From an uncultured Clostridia bacterium (GTDB lineage Bacteria; Bacillota; Clostridia; Lachnospirales; Anaerotignaceae): a stretch of DNA of 31,688 nt. Within the stretch, counting starts at the first letter, position 1, and each line of letters begins with the position of its first letter. The DNA lies in NCBI GenBank assembly GCA_937888765.1, contig CALASU010000211.1, forward strand, positions 1-31,688. The letters are read 5' to 3'. The notes under the pieces were generated by a model. The model made no database searches, was not told the DNA's origin, and saw nothing but the letters and a program-made list of their open reading frames with translations. The position numbers and the translations under genes are program-made. Positions 1-6,372 of the stretch are shown in pieces.

Positions 1-95
1 AACCCGAGCCTGTTCCCGAACCCGAGCCTGTTCCCGAACCTGCTCCCGAACCCGAACCTGCTCCCGAACCCGAGCCTGTTCCCGAACCCGAACCT
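1..95 (+). repeat. Pro-Glu-Pro-Val/Ala coding repeat in the ComFB-family gene
   Basis: Tandem imperfect 12- and 18-bp units built from cccgaa/cccgag, cctgtt/cctgct and ttcccgaa encode repeated PEPVPE and PEPAPE. The array runs off the left edge, so its full length is unknown. Units differ mainly at third positions and by Val/Ala exchange, as expected for an expanding and decaying coding repeat. Confidence 0.85.
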
Positions 96-365
96 CAGCC
101 TACATTCTTCTATACAAATATTTATGAACGTATTGTAAAACGCTGTGCAAAAGAGTATCTGGAACGCTTCGGCTGCTGTACCTGCCCCCGCTGCGAAGCA
201 GATACCATTGCACTGGCTCTGAGTAATCTGCCTTCCAAATATATCATCACAGATTACGATAACGTAGGCCCGCTGATCAGCTTCTATGAAAGCAGACTGC
301 AGTCCTTAATCATCACAGAAGTAACAAAGGCGTGTCTGGCTGTCAATGCCAATCCCCGCCACTAA
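1..365 (+). CDS. ComFB-family protein, 3' part (5' end outside the window)
   Basis: The reading frame is open from the left edge to TAA at 363-365; the start is not in the window. The visible N-terminal part (about 32 residues) is a repeat of Pro-Glu-Pro-Val/Ala units, probably an extended linker. The remaining ~85 residues match the late-competence ComFB family: a start like FFYTNIYERIVKRCAKEYL, a Cys cluster FGCCTCPRCEADTIALALS of the kind that binds zinc in Gram-positive members, then the conserved LPSKYI segment. The family is small, and members have been reported as cyclic-dinucleotide receptors (from memory). It converges with the fla/che operon and shares its terminator, so it is a separate transcription unit. 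What precedes the Pro-rich segment is unknown. Family assignment is fairly sure; the function here is inference. Confidence 0.8.
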   Translation, partial: PEPVPEPEPVPEPAPEPEPAPEPEPVPEPEPQPTFFYTNIYERIVKRCAKEYLERFGCCTCPRCEADTIALALSNLPSKYIITDYDNVGPLISFYESRLQSLIITEVTKACLAVNANPRH

Positions 366-370
366 AACAG

Positions 371-402
371 AAAACTCCTCAGACAACCATCTGAGGAGTT
401 TT
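371..402. terminator. Bidirectional intrinsic terminator shared by the ComFB-family gene and the fla/che operon
   Basis: A perfect 13-bp stem (371-383 with 390-402) encloses a 6-nt loop. The arms begin with AAAA and end with TTTT, so each strand has its own U-tract; on the plus strand the stem is followed by ttgttttttgttttttgtttttt. It lies 5 bp after the plus-strand TAA and about 20 bp after the stop of the last minus-strand operon gene, so it can serve both convergent transcripts. Confidence 0.9.
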
Positions 403-421
403 GTTTTTTGTTTTTTGTTTT

Positions 422-1708
422 TTATTCTTGACTGCTTTCTTCCTGCAGTACATCTGCCGCTTCTTCCAGTTCTTCTTCATCAAACTGATATTCCTGCAGA
501 TCTCTCCAGATTGCATTTACGTTTTCTACACTGTCAATATATACCTGTGCGATGGAGTTGGCAGGAATACCCAACAGCTCCGCACATTTGCTGGTAGCCG
601 TCCAGTCAGCCTTTTCATAGCTTTTTACCAGTTCCAGCAAAATTGCGCATTTGCCTTCGTTCTTTACCAGTGCTTTATAAAGGATTTCATTCAAAGGCAC
701 CTGACGCAGAATTTCTTCCATGGTAGCATTTACCATCATCGTCATGGTAGAGAACATCCCCAGCAGATACGCTTCGGATTTTGTGATTGGCATTTTCTGT
801 GCAAAATAGAGCAGTTCAGAACAGAAGGTTGCTCTCAGCAGGGAAATCTTCAGCATATCTTCAGAACCTGTATCCTGTTCTGCATCCCTGTCAAAGCTGA
901 GCAGATATACCCATTTTTTCAGCTGTTCAATCCCCAGAACCACAATCGCCTGTTTTACAGAGGATGTTTTATAGCGCAGAGCAAAGTGCGCAGAGTTTAC
1001 GATACGAAGCAGACGATAGGTCAGGGAAGCATCTCTTTCAATGATCTGTTCCAATTCATCCACATCGGGAATTTCCTTTGTTACTGCAACCACAAGCTGG
1101 AAGAAGTTGCTCTTCATATAGTGCACCTTATTCGCTTTGATGATTGCCGCTTCCGCTACATAAGACCCTTCATAATAATCAAAATCATAGGATGTTGCCA
1201 TTTCATACAGCTTAGGGGTATCAATATTGAATGCAATACACATTTTGTTAAAGCCCTTTGCCATACGCAGGATATTATCTATGGTTTCTTCTTTCTGGTT
1301 TTTCACATCAATTTTGATATAATCCGTGTATTCCAGAAAACCAAAATATCTGGGTATGAACTGGAAGTCGTTGATTGCAATTTCATAGCCCGCTTCCTTA
1401 TATTTCTGCACCATCTTCTGTGCCAGAGGATGTGTGATGACATTATCTTCGATCTGAATGACCAGTTCATCTGCTTTAAACATCTTGGGAATGTTTTTAA
1501 ACAGCAGATTCGGTGTAAAGGTAATAAAGATTTTTGCCTCTTTTTCAATCTTATCTGTATTCTGACTCAGAAATGTAGAAATTGTTTCTGCCGCACTGTA
1601 GTCCACATTCTGATTGTACAATTCATTCTCTACATTAAACAAAAGCTCATTCCCAACCAATTTATGGTCGCTGGTCTTAATGGGCTGTTTTACCACAAAT
1701 TTATGCAC
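422..1708 (-). CDS. EAL-HDOD two-domain signalling protein (YuxH-like)
   Basis: The N-terminal half (~1-185) has the fold pattern of EAL c-di-GMP phosphodiesterases but with a changed signature: VGNELLF for the EAL loop and INDF where DDF is usual. It is probably a binding or scaffolding version rather than an active enzyme. The C-terminal half (~190-390) is an HDOD domain: DASLTYRLLRIVNSAHFALR followed by SVKQAIVVLGIEQLKKW, without catalytic His-Asp pairs. The acidic tail ends EEESSQE-like. I place the start at GTG 1708 because GGAGG sits 8 nt upstream; a TTG at 1723 would lie upstream of that site. It is the last gene of the operon, after cheV, which suggests a role in motility control. Family call is firm; loss of catalysis is inferred from motifs. 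Confidence 0.85.
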   Translation of the reverse strand: MHKFVVKQPIKTSDHKLVGNELLFNVENELYNQNVDYSAAETISTFLSQNTDKIEKEAKIFITFTPNLLFKNIPKMFKADELVIQIEDNVITHPLAQKMVQKYKEAGYEIAINDFQFIPRYFGFLEYTDYIKIDVKNQKEETIDNILRMAKGFNKMCIAFNIDTPKLYEMATSYDFDYYEGSYVAEAAIIKANKVHYMKSNFFQLVVAVTKEIPDVDELEQIIERDASLTYRLLRIVNSAHFALRYKTSSVKQAIVVLGIEQLKKWVYLLSFDRDAEQDTGSEDMLKISLLRATFCSELLYFAQKMPITKSEAYLLGMFSTMTMMVNATMEEILRQVPLNEILYKALVKNEGKCAILLELVKSYEKADWTATSKCAELLGIPANSIAQVYIDSVENVNAIWRDLQEYQFDEEELEEAADVLQEESSQE

Positions 1709-1765
1709 GTTCAACACCTCCAAGCGACTGCATTCTTTTGTAAACTGCTATCTTCGCTGTATCTG

Positions 1766-2704
1766 TTATCTTCTGTCTTCTCTTTCCAGCAGATGATCCA
1801 TAACCTCTACCAGATGACCAATTTCTGGCTTGGACAGCTGTTCGTCTGCACCAACTTCTTTCCCTTTGATCTGCATTTCAGGAGAGATCAGGGAGGAGAA
1901 GATGATAACAGGAATCTGTTTCAGCTTATCATTTGTTTTTACCAGTTTTGTCAGTCTGTGACCATCCATTTCAGGCATTTCAATATCTGTGATCAGCAAA
2001 GCCACTTTTTCTCTGATATCTTCCTTTTCTGTTGTTTTTGTAAGTTCAGACAGATAATCCCATGCTTCCTGACCGTTGTCGAATTTTTCGATATTCACAT
2101 AGCCGGCTTTGATCAGCGCTTCTTTGATGATTTTAGACAGCAGCACGGAGTCTTCTGCCAGAACAACAGGACGCTGGTTTCTGTTTCTTTCGCCCATGCG
2201 TTCAATTTCGGACATCTGAATAGAAGTTTCGGGTGCGATTTCCGCTACGATCTTTTCAAAGTCCAGTACAGTTACCAGATCACCGCCGCACTGCGCAATG
2301 CCTGTTGTAATACCTTCTTCTTCGCCTGTTACAGTCTTATCGGGTTTCATGATATCTCTCCAGGAGATACGGCTGATACCTACCACAGTATGCACACGAA
2401 ATGCCACATGAAGATTGTTGAAATGTGTAATGATGAACAGGTCTTTTTCATGTTTTTCCTGTCTTTCTCCTGTTACACAGTAAGGCAGGTCGACTACAGT
2501 GATCAGCAGATCTCTGGGTTTGAAAATACCTTCTACTGCAGGATGTACATGAGGCATGGGTTTTACCTCATCGGACATAATGATTTCTTTTACTTTCGCA
2601 ACATTGATACCATACAGTACCCCGTTGATCGTAAACTGCATAATTTCAATTTCATTTGTACCTGTTTCCAGCAGGATATCGCTTTTTACCACATTTTTCT
2701 CCAT
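1766..2704 (-). CDS. cheV: Chemotaxis coupling protein CheV (CheW domain + receiver domain)
   Basis: 312 residues, the usual CheV length. Residues ~15-160 are CheW-like (MQFTINGVLYGINVAKVKEI, then VVDLP), which links CheA to receptors at the membrane. Residues ~178-310 are a receiver domain with acidic pair E184/D185, phospho-acceptor D240 in LITDIEMPEMDG and the switch Lys in the final SKP. It can couple receptors to CheA and adapt through phosphorylation. GGAGG lies 9 nt before ATG. No cheA or cheW is present in the window, so its partners must be encoded elsewhere. It follows cheD by 63 bp. Confidence 0.95.
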   Translation of the reverse strand: MEKNVVKSDILLETGTNEIEIMQFTINGVLYGINVAKVKEIIMSDEVKPMPHVHPAVEGIFKPRDLLITVVDLPYCVTGERQEKHEKDLFIITHFNNLHVAFRVHTVVGISRISWRDIMKPDKTVTGEEEGITTGIAQCGGDLVTVLDFEKIVAEIAPETSIQMSEIERMGERNRNQRPVVLAEDSVLLSKIIKEALIKAGYVNIEKFDNGQEAWDYLSELTKTTEKEDIREKVALLITDIEMPEMDGHRLTKLVKTNDKLKQIPVIIFSSLISPEMQIKGKEVGADEQLSKPEIGHLVEVMDHLLEREDRR

Positions 2705-2767
2705 ACTGTTTTACCTCCTTATATCCATTCCCAGGGCTTATTGTTTTTATTATCGTATAATACAATA

Positions 2768-3265
2768 TTACAGAGTTTTTTCCGGTTTACCGAAGGATTT
2801 AATGGTAGCAACGCCTGTTGCGGAATCAAAATACATAGTTCTTGCATAGTTCAAACCTGTATCCTCTGCCACAATGCGAATGCCTTCCCGTCTTAAGATT
2901 TCTTTTACTGTTTTTGTATTTCTTTCCCCAATGTTACCCCATTCGGCATTACTGAGGGTATCGAACATTTTTGCACCGCCTGCAATCTTGCAGACCATTC
3001 TGCTTTTTACCGCACCAAAGGCTGTCATTTTGCGGATGGTTTCCTGAATGCCGGTGTCTGCAAATTTATATACATTACTGGTAGTATTGGCAGAACTGCC
3101 CGCAGGAGCAGTCGGAAGCATGATATGTACCATTGCTGCCATTTTGATCACGTTATCATAAAAACAAATGCCAATGCAGGAGCCGAGCGCATAGGTGACC
3201 AGCTGTGCCGGGGCTCTGCATAATTTCATATCGGCAATGCCGACGATATACGGTTTTCCACTCAA
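2768..3265 (-). CDS. cheD: Chemoreceptor glutamine deamidase CheD
   Basis: 165 residues. CheD deamidates (and may demethylate) receptor glutamines and is held by CheC. The catalytic set is visible: C30 in YALGSCIGICFYD, H47 in AMVHIMLP and T24 in QLVTYALG, offset by three from the Thermotoga C27/H44/T21 set. GGAKMF further on is also typical. The start is TTG 3265, overlapping the cheC stop by 4 bp (TTGA), a layout that suggests translational coupling of the two interacting proteins. The fla/che position next to cheC matches Bacillus. Confidence 0.94.
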   Translation of the reverse strand: MSGKPYIVGIADMKLCRAPAQLVTYALGSCIGICFYDNVIKMAAMVHIMLPTAPAGSSANTTSNVYKFADTGIQETIRKMTAFGAVKSRMVCKIAGGAKMFDTLSNAEWGNIGERNTKTVKEILRREGIRIVAEDTGLNYARTMYFDSATGVATIKSFGKPEKTL

Positions 3266-3888
3266 TGACCCACAACCCCCAATTTATGCAAAATATGATC
3301 CAACGATTCTTCTGTAGGCAGCAGCAGCAGTTTGCTGTATACTTCTTCGCCGTCGCAAAGGAAAGTGCCGTTGATTGTCATCAGATGATCCATTGTATAA
3401 CCATACATGGCAATAGGCACATCCATAATGCCGCCCAACATATTGATTGCAACAGAGGGCACAGACAGATTCATGGTGATTCCCGTCAGGCTGGACATTG
3501 CATTGATATAAGAAGAAATAATGATATTGCCTACTTCTGTCAGTGCGGAGGTTTCCATAGCATCAATCTGGCTCAGATCTTCGATGTGGTCATTCAGAAG
3601 ACCGCCCAGTACTGTATTGATAAACTTCAGATTCTGCAGGAACAGCATCAGACCCTGCACTTCACCAGAGAGTTCTACCAGCACAGCCGCAACGATTTTT
3701 TCAGGACCGCCCAGTTCATAAATGGCTTTATTGAATTCTACCAGCTTTACTTCAGGAACTGTCATTGTGATTTTTTTGCCCAATACAGTAGAAAGTGCTG
3801 TTGCCGCATTACCTGTACCGATACTGCCAATTTCTTTCAAAACGTCAAAATCCAGACTCTTTTCGTCTTCGTATTTTTTAAAGCCCAT
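3262..3888 (-). CDS. cheC: CheY-P phosphatase CheC
   Basis: 208 residues, the normal CheC size. CheC-type phosphatases carry two pseudo-symmetric active sites of the form D/S-x3-E-x2-N-x22-P. The second is complete: S114, E118, N121, P144. In the first, D15, E19 and P45 are present but the Asn position is Ser22 (read directly as AGT on the coding strand), so it is probably weakened. CheC hydrolyses CheY-P and binds CheD, regulating receptor deamidation. GGAGG is 6-7 nt before ATG. The stop overlaps the cheD start. Confidence 0.94.
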   Translation of the reverse strand: MGFKKYEDEKSLDFDVLKEIGSIGTGNAATALSTVLGKKITMTVPEVKLVEFNKAIYELGGPEKIVAAVLVELSGEVQGLMLFLQNLKFINTVLGGLLNDHIEDLSQIDAMETSALTEVGNIIISSYINAMSSLTGITMNLSVPSVAINMLGGIMDVPIAMYGYTMDHLMTINGTFLCDGEEVYSKLLLLPTEESLDHILHKLGVVGH

Positions 3889-3943
3889 ATGATCCTCCTC
3901 TTATTCCTCTCGTTCCTCTTGTTCTTTCTGTGGCTGTTATGCT

Positions 3944-4669
3944 TTATTGACGCAGACTGTTGATTGTTGTTTCCACTTCGTCTGTAGTCTGTACCATTTT
4001 CAATGCAAACTGATATGCTCTCTGCGCTTCAATCATTTTTGTCATTTCTTCTGCCATGTTCACATTGGATTCTTCTGTATGCCCCTGTAAAAGTAAAGAA
4101 TCACTGTTTTCTGCCACAACGGCAGTACCGTTTTTTTCTACAGGAGAAAATTCATTGTCCCCCACATGCAGCATACCGTCAGTTGTACGGAAACGATATA
4201 CCCCAATCGGTAACTTGGATTCTTTATTTGCATCATTGACTTCTATCGTTTTTCCGTTTACATCCAGAACATATTTGCCGTTAGCCGCTGTCAGCAGAAA
4301 TTTACCGTCCTGCTGCTCAGACAAATGGAAAGTACCGTCTCTTGTATATGTAATTTCCTGAGATTCCGGATCCTGCAGCGCAAAGTAGCCCTGTTCCAGA
4401 ATCACATAATCATATGGCATTCCTGTAGGCACCAGATGTCCGACAGAATGATCCGTATTGGTTTTTTCCAGTCTTACCCCACTGGAGGCAATCATCTGTA
4501 CGCCTTCCTGTGCAGGGGGATTCAGTTCATTGTAAATGAGATTTGCAAAAATTGCGTCACTCTTTTTAAAACCCGTTGTTGTCAGATTGGCAAGGTTATT
4601 TGCCACAACATTCATACGTTTTTGCTGTGCAGAAGCACCCGCTGCTGCTGCATAAAAAGCAAGATCCAT
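3944..4669 (-). CDS. flgG: Flagellar rod protein, FlgG/FlhP type
   Basis: 241 residues with the rod/hook family frame: N-terminal heptad segment ending in VVANNLANLTTTGFKK, a central YFALQD...YTRDGTF core and the C-terminal signature SNVNMAEEMTKMIEAQRAYQ. It is the second of two adjacent rod genes, as in Bacillus flhO-flhP, so I call it the distal rod FlgG-type. Its length is a little short for FlgG (~260). It is secreted by the flagellar export apparatus and assembles on the rod below the hook. Which of the two genes is FlgF and which FlgG rests on gene order. Confidence 0.82.
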   Translation of the reverse strand: MDLAFYAAAAGASAQQKRMNVVANNLANLTTTGFKKSDAIFANLIYNELNPPAQEGVQMIASSGVRLEKTNTDHSVGHLVPTGMPYDYVILEQGYFALQDPESQEITYTRDGTFHLSEQQDGKFLLTAANGKYVLDVNGKTIEVNDANKESKLPIGVYRFRTTDGMLHVGDNEFSPVEKNGTAVVAENSDSLLLQGHTEESNVNMAEEMTKMIEAQRAYQFALKMVQTTDEVETTINSLRQ

Positions 4670-4708
4670 ACGCTTTCACACTCCTATGTGTTGCCCACAG
4701 GCATCTTT

Positions 4709-5515
4709 TTAATTGATTTTGCCGATTTCCGTTGTTGCCTTCGCCAGCATCTGGTCATACATCTTCAATACCTGTGCCGCACTTTGCAGATGTCTTTCAC
4801 TTTCAATCATGGAAACCATGGATTTCAGTGCATCCACATTGGATTCCTCCAGAACCCCCTGCAGGATCGCACCATTCGCAGGCAGAGTCGCTCCGCCGCC
4901 TGTAAAATAAACGCCGTCTTTTACCAGCTGAGATTTATCCATAACCGTTACCAGATCAATCTGGTCTATGTAGTTGCCATTGCAGTCAAACACACCGCCT
5001 GCAGCATTGACTGTAATATTTTCCGCATGGAACTGTGGTGTAATCACAGTTCCATCCTTTGTCTGCTGTCCTGCCTGCGGATCAAAAACACGAATCGGGC
5101 CATTTTTCCCCAGAAGCAGACCGCCGTTCTGCATACACATATAGCCTTCATTATTCAGATTCAAAGAAGAGCCTGCACGCGTATACATAATCTGTCCATC
5201 CAGCTGAATCTGGAAAAACCCCTCACCCTCAATCGCAAGGTCAAGTTTTTTTCCGGTTTCCCGCAAATTGCCCTCTGTAAAATCTGTAACGGTTTCTCTC
5301 GGAATCCGTGCCATTGTTACCTCTGCCAATCCAACCGGACTGCTTTTATCGGTATTTCCGGTTCTGCTCATCATTTCTTCGCCAAATGTAGAAGAGATCA
5401 GCTGATCCCCGCGAAAACCGGGTGTACTTACGTTTGCCATATTGGAACTGATTACATCCAGATTGCGGCGCTGTGTCAGCATACCGGATGCCAGATTATA
5501 AAATCCCTTCACCAT
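4709..5515 (-). CDS. flgF: Flagellar rod protein, FlgF/FlhO type
   Basis: 268 residues. The N-terminus MVKGFYNLASGMLTQRRNLD with VISSNMANVSTPGFRGDQ and the C-terminal EESNVDALKSMVSMIESERH are the D0 helices shared by rod and hook proteins; the centre has LDLAIEGEGFFQIQ and YTRAGS. It is the first rod gene after fliA and most like Bacillus FlhO. It ends 39 bp before the next rod gene. Upstream spacing to fliA is 79 bp with no clear promoter. Confidence 0.82.
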   Translation of the reverse strand: MVKGFYNLASGMLTQRRNLDVISSNMANVSTPGFRGDQLISSTFGEEMMSRTGNTDKSSPVGLAEVTMARIPRETVTDFTEGNLRETGKKLDLAIEGEGFFQIQLDGQIMYTRAGSSLNLNNEGYMCMQNGGLLLGKNGPIRVFDPQAGQQTKDGTVITPQFHAENITVNAAGGVFDCNGNYIDQIDLVTVMDKSQLVKDGVYFTGGGATLPANGAILQGVLEESNVDALKSMVSMIESERHLQSAAQVLKMYDQMLAKATTEIGKIN

Positions 5516-5594
5516 GCTCCATCAAATCCTTTCTGCCTGAGAAATTTTCCCGATCCAGAAGTAATTTCTGTTCGAAAATCTGTTTGAGAATGTT

Positions 5595-6353
5595 TTATTT
5601 TTTTGCCTGCATATAAATTCTTAGTTTACGCAGGGCATTGCTGTGTATCTGCGATATGCGGGACTCGCTCAGGCTCATTACCGCTGCGATCTCCTTCATA
5701 TTCAACTCCTGTCTGTAATGCAGAGAAAGTACGGTCTGCTCATTCTGTCTGAGGGTTTCAATCCCCTGATTCAAAATGTCCCGCATTTCCTTATTCTCAA
5801 AGGACTGCTCGGGTGTACAGCCTGTATCGGCAATATTCTGCACCCCGCCGCTCTGCCCTTCAAAGAAAGCATCCAGAGAAATCAGATTATACAGATTTGT
5901 TTTACTGAGCATTTTGCTCTGATATTTTTCCAGAGATACCCCCAGATGTTCCGCCATTTCCTCATCTGTCGGAAACCGTCCCAGCTGATTAAAAAGATCA
6001 TTGGTTGCATCATCAATCATACGGGCATTTTTGCGTACATTACGAGGAATCCAGTCCTGCTTGCGTGCCATATCAATGATCAGCCCCCGCAGACGTTTGG
6101 AAATATAGGTTTCAAACTTTACATTCATACTGGGAGCAAATTTATCAATCGAGTTCATCAGAACGATCACGCTCTCATTTACTATATCGTCCATTTGTGC
6201 AAAACTCATATAGACACCTTTCATCTGCACAGCAATATTTTTGACAATATAGATATATCGCAATACAAGTTCCCGCTTAATCTGCGGGCTTCTGTTTATT
6301 TGATATTCCAGAAAAAGCTCCTCATTGGTTTTTTCTTCCAAATGAGTTTCCAT
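5595..6353 (-). CDS. fliA: Flagellar sigma factor FliA (sigma-28 / SigD)
   Basis: 252 residues. It recruits RNA polymerase to late flagellar, chemotaxis and flagellin promoters. Region 2 is visible around FAQMDDIVNESVIVLMNSID and KFETYISKRLRGLIIDMAR; the QDWIPRNVRK segment is the hallmark of the sigma-28 group. Region 3 holds GRFPTDEEMAEHLGVS. Region 4 has EQTVLSLHYRQELNMKEIAA and SESRISQIHSNALRKLR, the -35 helix-turn-helix. It sits directly after flhA (19 bp); the usual flhF/flhG and cheBAW genes that separate these two in Bacillus are missing. No anti-sigma FlgM gene is in the window. Confidence 0.95.
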   Translation of the reverse strand: METHLEEKTNEELFLEYQINRSPQIKRELVLRYIYIVKNIAVQMKGVYMSFAQMDDIVNESVIVLMNSIDKFAPSMNVKFETYISKRLRGLIIDMARKQDWIPRNVRKNARMIDDATNDLFNQLGRFPTDEEMAEHLGVSLEKYQSKMLSKTNLYNLISLDAFFEGQSGGVQNIADTGCTPEQSFENKEMRDILNQGIETLRQNEQTVLSLHYRQELNMKEIAAVMSLSESRISQIHSNALRKLRIYMQAKK

Positions 6354-6372
6354 TTACTGCTCCCTCCTTTAC

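Noticed and set aside
1..95. A CRISPR array from the short repeats at the left edge
   Set aside because: Units are 12-18 bp, adjoin without spacers and are in frame as Pro-Glu-Pro codons.
2705..2767. A sigma-28 promoter before cheV (ACGATAAT on the minus strand)
   Set aside because: No TAAA box lies 14-16 bp upstream, so only half of the element is present.
401..2896. An 831-codon open frame on the plus strand opposite cheV, cheD and the EAL-HDOD gene
   Set aside because: It is antisense to three clearly recognisable genes, has a Phe/Cys/His/Gln-rich translation with no domain and arises from third-position bias of the genes below.
3229..3236. GCCGATAT on the minus strand within the start of cheD
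   Set aside because: It matches a sigma-28 -10, but no -35 TAAA is found at the right distance and it lies inside coding sequence.
4325..5587. Other long plus-strand open frames opposite flgF, flgG, flhA, fliK and the aminotransferase (for example 4325-5587, 6424-7599, 19112-20293, 29828-31036)
   Set aside because: All are mirror frames of firm minus-strand genes with no ribosome binding sites and no family resemblance.
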